64,000 nucleotides of DNA from Gnetum montanum (lineage: Eukaryota; Streptophyta; Gnetopsida; Gnetales; Gnetaceae). The position numbers and the translations under genes are program-made. Under the pieces are notes generated by a model. The model did not search any database. It had not been told where the DNA came from and saw nothing but the letters and a program-made list of their open reading frames with translations. Below are positions 48,695 to 59,816 of the stretch, piece after piece (within the stretch, counting starts at the first letter, position 1; the number at the start of each line of letters is the position of its first letter). The stretch is taken from assembly GCA_015680685.1 (NCBI GenBank), contig MNCI01034058.1, positions 180,797-244,796 of the forward strand. Reading direction: 5' to 3'.

Positions 48695-49491
48695 TGATGA
48701 GTGGAAAGGTAAACCATATGAATCACAAGTGTTCATGCATGATCCAATTGAATTCTATGGATGGGACTAGTTGTGGCATCTAGATCGTTATGCTTTGATC
48801 ATAGTTTGTTGTCTTTCCATTTGAAGTAGTGGTAGCTTTGTCACATATGGTTTAGTCCAAAGTAAGGCATATGATGTTGTTCAATTTTTATGCTACTCTT
48901 GATGACAATAAAAAGGTAAAATAATTAAGCTAATGGGAAATGGAAAGTGAAATCTAACTAGCCTACATGCGATGGATATCCACCCAATTGTCTGTATACG
49001 TCTTGGACTTCGTAAGACTACTTCTGGGATTGCCAAGTGTATGTCACTGGATGTACCAAACGATACACTGCTAGGTTGCCAAGTACTTCCACTTAAATGC
49101 TTATGATTAAGGTGTATGCATTTTTCTTAATAACAGGAATAGTAAATAGTAATAAATGGAAACATTTAACTAAGAAAGTAGTAAATAAAGCAATAATAAT
49201 CTAAGTGGATATTGCAATGATGGGAGTAATCTCAATCTTTATTGCTAGTCATGTATTGTATCCAAGTACATCACACTCGAACAAAGGTGCCGTACAATTA
49301 CAAACATCACACTGTAGGCATGCACTAGAAATGACAATTCTGAGGAAAGAAACTAAAAACGAAAACTATCTCACTACTTCATACCTTCTACCTCTCCTCA
49401 ATTGGGTGCCCAAGTGCTATATTTATAGGCTAATCCAAAAGAGGCAACATCGGATATCTAACATTGGAGCCTACCAAATGACATCTCATCA
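48695..49491 (-). repeat. 5' LTR of element B (minus orientation)
   Basis: Plus-strand edges are TGATGAGTGG and ATCTCATCA. It is close to the LTR at 44391-45215. The minus-strand sequence just inside it (TGAAACTGATCTG) is where the primer-binding site should be, but I could not match it to a tRNA. Confidence 0.88.
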
Positions 49492-49556
49492 AACTCTAGA
49501 TTCAAAGAATGAGAAGAATTTATCAAGAAACTAAACAATTGTCAAGTGGCCTGTAG
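49492..49556 (+). pseudogene. Element D ORF X, left copy, 3' end after the nested B
   Basis: It continues ORF X from 44390 and ends at TAG (49554-49556). The minus-strand copy ends at the aligned TAA (61365-61363). Residues near the end read YQETKQLSSGL in the minus-strand copy. Confidence 0.5.
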
Positions 49557-49561
49557 TTAGA

Positions 49562-50353
49562 TGAGGAAAATGTAAGATATATGGAGCCTTAACTTTTGTA
49601 ACCATGAGTGGCTAGTATGTAAAACCTAGAGCAGAAGCTATTTGGGGAAGGAAGACAAAAGGATTTTAAAAAGGCTTATAAAGACTATTTACATATAATG
49701 GCATTTTGAATAGGTTTTATCTATCTCTTTTAGCTTTCATATCTTAGTTAGTAGTTGAAGTTGAATAGCTTTTCCTTATTTTGTCTAACTTAACTATTAC
49801 GTAATTGCATTTGAATGAATTGCTAGTTTTGGAATAGGCTATTTTCTCTATGAATTGAGGTTTAAATTATTCCTATTATTTTGGTTGAACATGATAGCTT
49901 CAATAAGTATCAGTTTTGAATTAACTTAACCTAGGAAATATCGTCATCTTTGAACAACTTTAAGCTTCTCCAATAATATATTTACCTTGGTCTCTTGCTT
50001 TGTTTAGCATTAGGATGTTAGCTAATAGATAGCCTAAAATTTAATATTGCCATTTTCTATAAAACTATTCATTAGCTATATATGTTGTGCAAGATTTAAA
50101 GCTATACTTATAAGAGAGCTATTCATTTTCTTTAATTATGTTGAAAGACAGCTAGAAGGGATAGTTATAGTTACATACAAAATAATAGTTTTGTAGAAAG
50201 ATTTTTATTATTAAGTACATTTAGCCATATCTAGCTCATTTCTACTAGCAGAAGCTATTTGAGGATATCCATGCCTTGGTGGTACTAGGGACCAACAACC
50301 ATCCAAAATGAGTTATCTATGCTATTTCTTGGGATCAGGGTCATGTTCTTACA
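49562..50353 (+). repeat. Shared LTR of element D with preceding polypurine tract
   Basis: TGAGGAAAA (49562-49570) precedes TGTAAGATATATGG. The LTR (49571-50353) ends GTTCTTACA, so its tips TGTAAGA and TCTTACA are perfect inverted repeats. The minus-strand LTR at 60548-61348 has the same edges with one change. It lies between ORF X of the left copy and gag of the right copy. Confidence 0.8.
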
Positions 50354-50386
50354 TCAACAGTTTAAGTGATGCTAGAAGGAGAACAT
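50354..50386 (+). promoter_or_regulatory. Putative primer-binding site of element D
   Basis: Directly after the LTR: tcaacagtttaagtgatg and then ctagaaggaga. The core ctagaaggag is shared with the post-LTR site of element A (15533). The tRNA was not assigned. Confidence 0.45.
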
Positions 50387-50627
50387 CTTGTAAATCTATA
50401 TAAAAAATTCTCAAAATACATTAGATTAAAGTGGATCATAAGTTAAATTAGAGTAGCTATTCTAGCTCATGAGTGAATCCTCAAATAAACAAGAAGATTT
50501 TAAAAGTCCAATAAATATATAGCTTAAGACTAAAACTTCATTGGAGGAAGAATTTGAGATCACAATTAGAAACTTAGGTAGTGGAATAAAGCCAAGATGA
50601 ACTAAGGTATCATCTTTAATTAACGGT

Positions 50628-52440
50628 TTGTCTTTCAAAAGAAAAGCTAGGTTTAAAACAAGGTCATCTAATAGAAATCATAGCTTGAAAATAATGGCTA
50701 ACCCACCTCCTATTAGTCCATTTCAGTTTTCCACACCTTTGATAGTTGATGCTTATCATGATATTCCTAAAGCAACTTATAAGTATATACTAGAACCATA
50801 TAGCCTTGGTAAAACCTATTTAGTAGAAGAATATTTACACTTGTTTAAGCTAGCTCTTGTCCTTGCAAACATTGAACATCAAGATCAAGCATGTAGACTA
50901 TTCCTAGGTAATCTTAGGAATATGGCTCAAATTTGATATTCTAACTTATCAAATAACAGTATTACTAGTTGGGATGATATGAAAGATTTATTGATAGGCC
51001 AATTTGGCAATTAAATTGAGCAACATTAGCTATATAGTGGTCAAGTTCAAATGAAACAAGGAAATAAGAAATTAGTAAGATAATTCAACATTAAATTTTA
51101 AAGGGTGCATGACTTATTTCAAAATCAATTTTAATAAAGTAATGAATTTTTAAGAGACTTATTTAAATGCTATAGATCCAAGAATCTCAATCTGGTTACA
51201 TAGAACTCTAAAGGTTAATACTTTAGCTAACCTTTACAATGGAGTTATAGAATTAGAAAGACAATTAAACTTAATTCTAGATAACATACATCCCTCTATG
51301 AAAGTACCTTTAAAAGGAATATTTCTTTTTCAAAATTTAACTCAACCCAAAATATTACCTTTAATCAAAGGCTCCATAGAATTATTAAGCAAAGAGCTTG
51401 ATAAAGATAAGCTTTTGAGAAAAATGTCGAATAAAATTATTGAGTTAGAAAAGGCTATGTCAAAAATTAAAATTAAAAAAGATAAGAAATCTAGACAAAT
51501 TAGAAGAATAGATATCCAAGTTGATCTCGAAGATATCTAGGAAAAGAAGGCTTTGGATAATTCAAATATAATAGAGTTCAAAGAGGAATGTAGGGAATCT
51601 ATGCACCCATGTATACATTACTTAGAAAGATTATCTAATAGTGAGACATCTGAGGGCTCAGAATCAAGATACTCATTAAATGATGATTTTAATAATAATG
51701 AAGAGCCAAGATATGAACTTAGGAATATGAAGAAAAAAATGACTACATCTAAACCACCAAATTCAATACCTAAACCTACTAAAAATTTTTTTGAAGAAAA
51801 ATAAGAATCAAAGGATAAAACTCAACTGAATAAAGAAATTCATCAAGATTCATTTTTAAGAATATTTTTAAAAATAGGATTTTATGATGAAGGAGGATAT
51901 GACATAATAGAAGATTTGAAAAGGATTAAGGCTAATATTGGTCTATATCAATTAATTTAAATTGAAGGATGCTCAAAGAAAATTTTAGAAGAAATTAAAA
52001 ATAAAAAGAAAATTGGTGATTTTGGAGCAACTTACATTTATAATATTGATAAACTTATTAATAGGATATCAGTTGTAGTTGATAAAGATGCTTCACCTTT
52101 CTTATTAACTCTTAAAATAAAAGTAAGATACCTACATAACTGATTAGTTGATTCAAGAGCTACTTCAACATTAATGCCCCTATCAATATGCAGTTAGCTA
52201 GAAATAAAGCTAAAATAATCATATATGAAAATTGTCCAAGTTGAGAAGAGCAAAGTTAAGATAATAGGATAATTACCAAACCAATTAGCTTCAAACCCAA
52301 GAATTAAAAGTAGAGCTACCATTGAAGTAGATGATATTCTCAATTCATTTAGTTTATTATTTAGCAAAAGTTGGAGCCGAAATTTCTTTGGATATATAGT
52401 AACAAATTATTCACACATGTGGTTGCCATGGAAAGGAGAA
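50628..52440 (+). pseudogene. Element D gag and protease
   Basis: Gag begins in the open frame 50628-50936, where HLFKLALVLANIEHQ and ACRLFLGNLRN (about 50840-50920) match the Ty3 capsid region. The frame goes on through a stop into SITSWDDMKDLLIGQF (about 50960-51005). Two open pieces (51298-51540 and 51553-51804) follow, lysine-rich and then acidic, perhaps the gag tail and linker; no CCHC knuckle is visible. The protease active site is LVDSRATSTLMPLS (about 52147), where the usual D-S-G has become D-S-R, an inactivating change. Flap-like sequence follows up to about 52440. The order is that of a normal Ty3 element. Confidence 0.8.
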
Positions 52441-52593
52441 CCAAATTAGATTTATATATATAGTAAGCCATTAATGATAAATAATGTGACTTTAGATGGA
52501 AAGAATAAAAGGATTGAATCTAGATAATTTGAATTAGGGGTTAACTCAATTTAAGAAATAGAAATTATGAATTTTGAAAATAAATCAAAATTT

Positions 52594-52960
52594 TTTTTGG
52601 TAATTATATTTTGATAAAGCTTGTAATTCCAAAGGACTAGGAGTTGGCATCATTTTAATCTATCCGAAGAATCATGTGCAATTAAAAGTCATACAATTAC
52701 AATTCCCTTATACTAATAATAGAGCTAAATATGAAGCTCTATGTAAAGGATTAAAAATGGCACATTAGAAGGGAATTCAGAAATTAGAAGTCAAGGAAGA
52801 TTCAAAACTTATATGTGACCAGGTTATAGAAAAATGCAGTGTCAAAAGCTCATTTATACTAACTTATAAATAAATGGTAATGAAATTGCTTAAATGTTTT
52901 AGAGAATTTAAGACTAAAAATATTCTAAGGTAAAATAATTAAAAGGCTTATAAACTTATA
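52594..52960 (+). pseudogene. Archaeal-type RNase H located before RT in element D
   Basis: The translation gives FDKACNSKGLGVGIILIYP (first aspartate), then NNRAKYEALCKGLKMA (the usual A-E-Y has become A-K-Y, losing a catalytic glutamate), then KLEVKEDSKLICDQV (GDS-type aspartate). This order of motifs is that of the second RNase H of Tat elements. In element A, and as usually described, that domain follows the Ty3 RNase H; here it lies between protease and RT. Stops occur at about 52768 and 52870. Confidence 0.75.
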
Positions 52961-53439
52961 GTAGCAGCTTTAACTCTTGACTTGCAAAGATAACTAAACA
53001 CCAAAAATAGGAATTGAATTAGAATTAAAATTGATGATCCATGATAATAAGGATTTCTTTTAGGTTTTTGAAGTGATTGTTAAATAACTTAGTTCCTTAG
53101 AAACATGAAAGAGTTCAAAGGTCAGAACCATGAAAAAAATGATTTAAATCTAAAAGTATGAAGAATGCCTTAAAAGGTGTTACAATTGGAAGGGGAATTT
53201 TAAAAAAATTAGTTAAAGGATTAGACATTAAAAATCTTGAAGATCAAGCTTATTAAATGATGAATTTAGGATAGGTATCTTAACATTGGAATAAAACTTC
53301 AACCAAAAATTAAAGGGAAAATGATGTATGTTTTCAAGGGAAGTTGGATAGCTCTACTTGGTCATATGATCATTTGAGAAATTTTGATCCTAATATTATA
53401 ACACAAAATTCCTTTAGTAGAGGATTGGAAGATAATTAA

Positions 53440-54560
53440 ATTTAATTTGATTTTCGAACTAGTAATAAAAGTTGAGATTAAAATGTTATTAGGTGTTGGC
53501 ATAATATATTTGATTAGATAATTAGCTTAGATAGCTAATTTATTACTAGTTAGGAAAAAGAATGGGAATATAAGACTTTGTGTGATTTTTAGTAACTATC
53601 TTTAATTAAGGATTCATATCCACTTCCAAGAATTGATGGAATGCCAATAAAAGTATCAAGATGTCAACTATATTGGTTCCTAGGTGAATTTTCAAGTTCT
53701 AATTAAATAATAGTAGACAATAATGATAGATATAACATGGCATTTATCACAAAATAGGGAACATTTGCATGTAAATAAATAACCTTGGGCTTATCAAATG
53801 TAGGGGCTACCTTTCAGTAATTTATGGATACAACATTTAAAGGAATTATTAGAAAAATTATTGCCATTTATTTAAACAATATTATAGTTTATTTATAGCA
53901 TGAGTTAGACCATATATTTCACCTATAGAAAATATTCAAAAAATATAGAAAATTTGGTATTTCTTTAAATTCAAAAAAATATATTTTTGGAGGAAAATCA
54001 GGTAGCTTACTTGGGCATACAATTTGTCAAAAGGGAATAGCTATAGATCAAGCTAGTGTGGAAGCTATCCAAGGTACAGAACATCCCACAAATAAGAAAG
54101 CATTGAGGTCTTTCTTTGGAAAGATAAACTTTGTAAAATAATTCATACCAAGATTTATTGAAATAATAAGGCCTCTTTCACAAATGTTAAAAAATGATGT
54201 TGAATATAAAAAACCAAAGAATCACTTATATCTTTAGACCAAATTAAGAGAGTCATTTTAGAAGTAATGTATCTAGTGAAATCAAGATTAAAAGAGTTTT
54301 TTTTTTGTTATATGCCTTTTCTTGAACAAACTCACTAGCTACAATATAACAAACAAAAGATGAAATAGAAGAAAATCCAATTGAATTCTTTGGTTATCAA
54401 TTAATGGAGCTGAAAGAAATTACTCTATGTTTGAAAAATAAGCATTTGCTATGATTAAAACTTTGGGTTATTTTAAATATTATTTACAAAACACTATGGT
54501 TCATATTATAATTATAGAGCCAGTTGTAAGATAATTTCTATCACAATATGAAATTTGACT
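53440..54560 (+). pseudogene. Element D reverse transcriptase and Ty3 RNase H
   Basis: Motifs in order: NLLLVRKKNGNIRLCVIFSN (about 53540), RYNMAFIT and GTFACK (about 53730), LGLSNVGATFQ (about 53790), then the catalytic loop IYLNNIIVYL (about 53866). There the family DD has become NN in a segment that otherwise fits YLDDIIVYS. FGISLNSKKYIFGG and LLGHTICQKGIAID (about 53952-54048) follow, then LRSFFGKINFVK. A weak RNase H remnant lies at about 54340-54500. Many stops and frameshifts break the frame. The enzyme is dead. Confidence 0.88.
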
Positions 54561-54639
54561 CAAAAGAGCTAACTAGATCATCAAGCTTCAATAATTTAGG
54601 TTTAATATAGAAACATGTAAAATATTAAAGAATATCAGA

Positions 54640-55960
54640 TTAGCTAGAGTGATGGTAAGAGAATCTAGACAAGAAGTGTTAGTTCTTTTTGATATTACAA
54701 ATTGCCATGATGACATAGTAAAGTTTCTTGTTAGTCAAGAAATTCCTAAGTATCTATCAAAAAGTAAAGAAAGAGCCTTCACAATCAAGACAAAGAAGTG
54801 CATTTTCAGTCAGCAAACTCTATATAGAGAACACTTTTGAGATATCTTGCTATAACGTGCATTAAATGAAAAACTTAAGGAAATACTAATACAATTCCAT
54901 ATCATGAGGGCTTATATTATGAATCTCCTAGAATCACAATGAAACTTATATTGAGATATGGTTTCTATTAGGTCACTATGTACAAAGATCTAAGGGATAA
55001 GATTTTATCTTGTCATAAGTGTCAAATCGATAGACCAAAGTTAAAAAGGGCTAATGATATACTAAAACTAGTGATCATAGATAGACATTTTCAAATATGC
55101 AAACTAGATGTTATAGGAGCTATTACTTGATCACAAGTAGAACATAGATTTATTTTGATAGCTATTGATGTTTTCACTAAATGGCTAGAAGCTAAAGCTT
55201 TAATAAAACGTACATCCTATGATGTGATTAAGTTCCTTGAATAATATGTCCTAAATCATTTTGGGATGCTAAGTCTTTGGTTTTTGATAATGATATAACT
55301 TTCTAATCTACTAAGTTTATAAGATGAACTTTTTAAAAATCAATCTTGCTTTATTTGTCTTTGAACTATTACCCATATGGAAATGGTTTAGTTGAGTCCA
55401 CAAATAAAAAGATAATCTCTTATATCAAGCACTCTATGGATAATAGTACAGCAAATTAGCATGAGTTATTGCAAGATGCTTTGTGGACTGATAGGATTAC
55501 AGTAAAAAAATCTATAGGAACTACATGATTTAGCCTATTTTATGGGCTTAATGCTCACATAACTAATATAATCATGTCTTTAGTAGTAGAATTTATGGAA
55601 AACTATAATCCATGATTAGACAAGAAACATGTTATGATGGCTTTATTATTAAAAAGAGAAGCCAAAATTGATGAAACTCAAGATAGGCCCTTATAGAATG
55701 TAGTATTAATGAAAATATGGTTTGACTGTTGAGTGGGATAGAAGGCATTTAGAGAAGAAAATTTGGTTTTTGTTATGGAGAGTTAATAAGAAAGATAAAC
55801 GTAACCGATTTTTAGCTAGATGAATTTTTCTATTAATAATTAAGCAATAGATGGTTGAAAATACTTTCAAGATTGCTTCATTAGATGGATAGGTGTTAAG
55901 CTATCCATTTAACTCTCTTCATTTAGAACATAATTTTGGGAAATTTCCCACTTAGAATAG
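54640..55960 (+). pseudogene. Element D integrase
   Basis: An open segment at 54649-54840 is the linker to integrase. The core shows FQICKLDVIGAIT (about 55090, first aspartate) and LIAIDVFTKWLEAKALI (about 55158). A later block, NYYPYGNGLVESTNKK (about 55360), carries the glutamate. The C-terminal part ends FKIASLDGXVLSYPFNSLHLE style (about 55870-55930), resembling the G-P-F-K-I end of Tat and Athila integrases. Stops are frequent and the second aspartate block is unclear. Confidence 0.8.
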
Positions 55961-56042
55961 CTTAATAATAGCCAACCAATTTCATAAATATGTATATAGT
56001 GTTTCATAACTAATTTTCTTAGGACTATTTATGAATTAAAAG

Positions 56043-56600
56043 ATGAGCTATAAAATCCATAAGGTTATCTTTTCATCAACCATCATGGTTGGGAAATCAA
56101 GGCCAATTGTAAGAAGAAGATTATTTGTAGATCCAAAGAAAGTTAAAATGAAAGCAAGGCCTTTATCCCATATTTATCTAGGTGTTTTCTTGAGCATGTA
56201 TAGAGGATATATTATAGGGCTATCACTTTTGGAGCATCTTATAATTGCCCATTCATGACCTAGATTTTTGACAAATTTTCCATGCTTACCAATGGTAAAT
56301 CAATTCATGTTTGAGAATGGGTTGAGATTCTAGAGTACTTAGACCCTTTGATAAAGGAAAATTTTAATGAGGGGATTTCTATTTAGAATTTTAATTATGA
56401 GAATGTTTTAGTCAATTAGCACAAAAACAACATTGAAGAAAGGCACATGAATTTAGAAAAAAAACATGTAGAAGAGGAAGAATCTAAGGAAGATGAAAGT
56501 TTAGAGGGCTCCAAGGAAAGGCTCGATCAAGATGGTGAAGTGAGAATCACTATATGTTCTCATGTAACAATTGCTCTTGAAAATGATGAAGCTTCAAAAT
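56043..56600 (+). other. Post-integrase open segments, unknown
   Basis: A 71-codon frame (56043-56258) is basic at its centre (RRRLFVDPKKVKMKARP). After stops, a charged stretch rich in E, K and S (about 56420-56560) follows. These may be remains of another small ORF or of spacer. No family is recognised. Confidence 0.35.
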
Positions 56601-57439
56601 GAAAAGTTTTGAGAAAAATAATAATCACTATACAGTGTCACCTAGCCTTATCACCATAGTTTTAGTTAGCCTATTTGAAGCATATTAGAACTAGGGTATT
56701 TTCATCCCTATTTAGCCTTAAGTGAAAGGGGTTTTTCTCCAAAATAATATTTACACTTTTTATCAATTTCTCTTGTGTATGTATATAAATTTTGTAAAAA
56801 GAAGGTCATGTTTTTTTTTTTGGAAAAAATATTGTTGTAATAATATCCACTTTCATGAAATAGTAAAGGACTTGAATTATTAGGCTTACTTTGGGTGATA
56901 TGCCATGAATTTCAAAGATCGATATACTCACATGATGTGATTGAACTAAGATTTATCACATTATATTTGTGTGAAAAATGAGTCCTAAGTAGAAGTAAAT
57001 TTTAGAGGAAGTTTCTAAGAAAATGCTGAGAAGATTAAGTTAATTTTGATTGAATTTCCCTTTTGGAATGGAAGGTTTTAAAGCTAAATAGAAAACCTAG
57101 AAGATTCTTATCTATGATCATTTAAGCTAATTAAGTTTCAGTGAATTTTTTTAAAAACTAGGATTTTAGATTATATCCAACATGGCATTGGATAGTTGAA
57201 TTAGCTACTAAAAATAGAACTTATATAAGTTTAATTTAACCCAAAAAATAAATTTTTAGTTTTTTATTGGAGTTAATATTGTCAAAAATGGATTCACAGT
57301 GCTTAATGGTCAATTCCATCTCAAAGTGAGATCAACATTAGAATGAACAATTAAGAGTAAAAAGTAATGAGACTATTATTTGAGGAGAAGGGCTTAATCT
57401 AAAGTCGATTTAATTCTTCCACATTAGTTTAAATAGGTA
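56601..57439 (+). other. Spacer after pol in element D
   Basis: No gene is seen. From 56833 (TGTTGTAATAATATCC) the sequence aligns with 38231 onward in the left copy. A T-run and a ggaaaaaa tract lie just before that point. Confidence 0.5.
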
Positions 57440-59340
57440 GATTGGATTCATAGAATCAAAAATTAGCTCTACGAAGGATTTAAAAAACCATTTTATGAAC
57501 CATTATAAGCCTAAGTGATTATAGAAAAAAAGGATCAGTAAGCACAATTTCCATGTTCACCCATAGAACCAAAAATTGGCTCTACAAATGATTTTATTTG
57601 AGTTAGCTTCTTGGGATTGAAGCATAAGGAGTTATAGAAATTTCAAAATTAGCTTTGTATGTAAATCCCTTGTGATGCATAAGTGACAAAGAAAAATTTT
57701 GTTTTAAAGGATTGACATTTTAGTCATAAAACAAATCTTATAGTGATTCTTAAGCCATGTCATACCTTTATGATGAATAGATTCTTTGAACCAAAATGCA
57801 AGTAAAAGTTTGAATTAGTTTCCTAGAATACATCAAAAAGCTCTCAAGAAATATTCAGCCCTCATTTCCATGTAAGCTATTTTGTGAGATAGGTTAGTAG
57901 AACCAAAAACTGGTTCTATGAAAAAAGGTGAGGATGGTTCTACATGCCACATCATCATTCAAGAAAGGAGCTTGAATTGAAGTGTTGTTTGTAGAACCAA
58001 AAAATTGGTCTACCAAAAAATACATAAGTGGTTCTACCTTGTTAGCTCTATAAGATGGAATGATTTGTAGAGCCAAAATTTGGTTATACAAGAAGCACAC
58101 TTTTAGATCTATCACATTATCTCATTATGTACCCAAAGTTAGTAGAATAAAAAAGTGTCTCTATGAAAGTGCTCTATTAATAAGAAGATTCTATGAGATA
58201 TGTTGGAAGCTCTTAAGAAACAATAAATACTCACTTTTGCCTTACCAAGTAAACTATTTTAGTAGAGATTGTAGAACGAAGTTTGGTTCTACAAAGAAAA
58301 TCAAAACTAATTCTACAAGTCATGTCATCATGAAGCATGAAAATAAGCTTGTATGTACAACCAAAATCCAACCTTATAAGTAATCTTATTTTCATCTTTG
58401 CCAAGTTAGCATTTGAAGTAACATCACATTTTGTAAAGAGGAAATTTGAATTATGTGGTTTGTAAAATAAAAATTTGGTTCTACAAGCAAGTGCAAAATT
58501 AGTTCTTTAAAATTAGCTCTTGAAAAATCAAGCATTTCATAAAGCTAAGATTAATTCTAAAATAAAGTTTTAGAAGGGCTTCACCACATTAACTTTTATG
58601 AAGAATAAGTTCATAGAACCAAAAATGATTTGAAATGGTTCTATGGATGAATAACTAAAAGATGTGTTGGAATTTTTGAAAGACACTTAGCCCTCACTTC
58701 CACATAAGCTCTTTTTTAGAAAAAATTCATAGAATTGATAATGAATTATTTAGAGGAAATCTAAAATGGCTTTACAAACCACATCATCATAGGAGAGAAG
58801 AATTAATCATAAAATCAAAATTTAGTTCTATAAGAAAACGCAAGATTGGTTTTATTACATTAGCTCCATTGTAGAACAATTCCATAAAACCTAAATTCAT
58901 CTTTACAAAAAAGCTTAAAATTAGTTTTATAGTCATGTCAGCTTTGGAGAAATTGATCAAGAGAATAAATTCTAAGATATGGATCTCAAAAGTGCCCTAC
59001 CATATCAACTTTCATATAATATTGATTCATAGAACCAAAATTTGTTCTACAAGGTAAAGCTAAATTGGTTCTACAAGCCATGTCAAGATAAATAGAGCTC
59101 ATCTTGGATCAACCAAGGATTACTATCTTGATTTACTCACATGCGTATTATATTTTAATACAGCTTAGCATATTACAAAGCCAAATAATGATAGCTCTTT
59201 GAACCAAAATTCAGTTCTACAAAATTCTATGACCAATCTAGCATATTAGCTCTTTTATATAGAATAGATACATAGAACTAGAAAGAATGTTACAAATAAG
59301 CTTGAAAGAGGTTCTACTAGTTAATGTTGGCATACAAGGA
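57440..59340. repeat. Array of palindromic repeats, right copy
   Basis: Collinear with the array at 38800-41170, without the solo LTR. Good palindromes lie near 57896 (tagaaccaaaaactggttct), 58068, 58276 and 59032. Between them are ccatgtyagctc-like words and acaagcaagtgcaaaatt spacers. Retention in both copies shows the array belongs to the element. Confidence 0.85.
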
Positions 59341-59816
59341 CTTAAAAAAGAAGTTATAAGCCATCTCACAAATTAGCTAAAAATGTAGAATCTAAAATGA
59401 TTCCATAAGCAAAATCTACAAACTTTAACAATTTTTCTATCAATGGTGGTAGAATCAAAATAGATTTTGCTAAATAATCAAAATATTGATATAAATTAAG
59501 ATCTAGATATGCAAAAATAGAAGCTTAGCTAAGGAGAATAAGGTTAAGACATTGATTTTAAAGCTTTTATGAAGATTAGTAAGGTAGCTCAAGTAAATCA
59601 AAGCTCACGATGTGTGGTAAAAATAGAGTTTAATAACCTGTCTAAAAGTGAGTGAATTAAAAGGAAAAACTCTAAAATTAAATAAGAAAAATAAGAGAAG
59701 GTTTCAAATATGTAGCCATTAATAGTCAGAGCTAAGAGTTGAAATAGAGCAACCATTGAAGTGCAAAGGAGTATTTATGAAGTTCTCTCAAAACCCATTA
59801 GAAAATTAGCCAAAAT

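Larger units (their letters stand above)
44391..49491 (-). mobile_element. Element B: complete non-autonomous LTR retrotransposon, 5.1 kb
   Basis: Two LTRs, 44391-45215 and 48695-49491, begin TGATGAGT and end CTCATCA on the plus strand and are about 90 percent alike by eye. The polypurine tract is on the minus strand at 45225-45216, so the element reads right to left. The interior holds one coiled-coil reading frame and no gag, protease, RT, RNase H or integrase motif. The flanks GACTT and AACTC agree at three of five places. The paralogous D copy on the minus strand (about 61420-61445) reads straight through the site, proving insertion. Confidence 0.85.
38231..50353 (+). mobile_element. Element D, left copy: 3' part ending in the shared LTR, with nested B
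   Basis: The block 38231-44390 plus 49492-49570 matches, in order, the region downstream of integrase in the right D copy (56833 onward) and the minus-strand copy (61349-64000). It ends with the LTR 49571-50353. It lacks gag and pol, which should lie left of 38231 but are replaced by family-B interior. A 5.1-kb B element sits in it at 44391-49491. This LTR also serves as the 5' LTR of the gag-pol copy to the right, so two D copies stand in tandem. Confidence 0.65.

Noticed and set aside
38231-50353. A single LTR of about 7 kb with ORF X inside it
   Set aside because: The block occurs before a gag-pol unit and again after it, as an LTR would. But a polypurine tract and TGTAAGA/TCTTACA edges define a 0.8-kb LTR at its right end, and the minus-strand copy has the same edges. 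Tandem elements sharing an LTR fit better, though the long-LTR model is not fully excluded.
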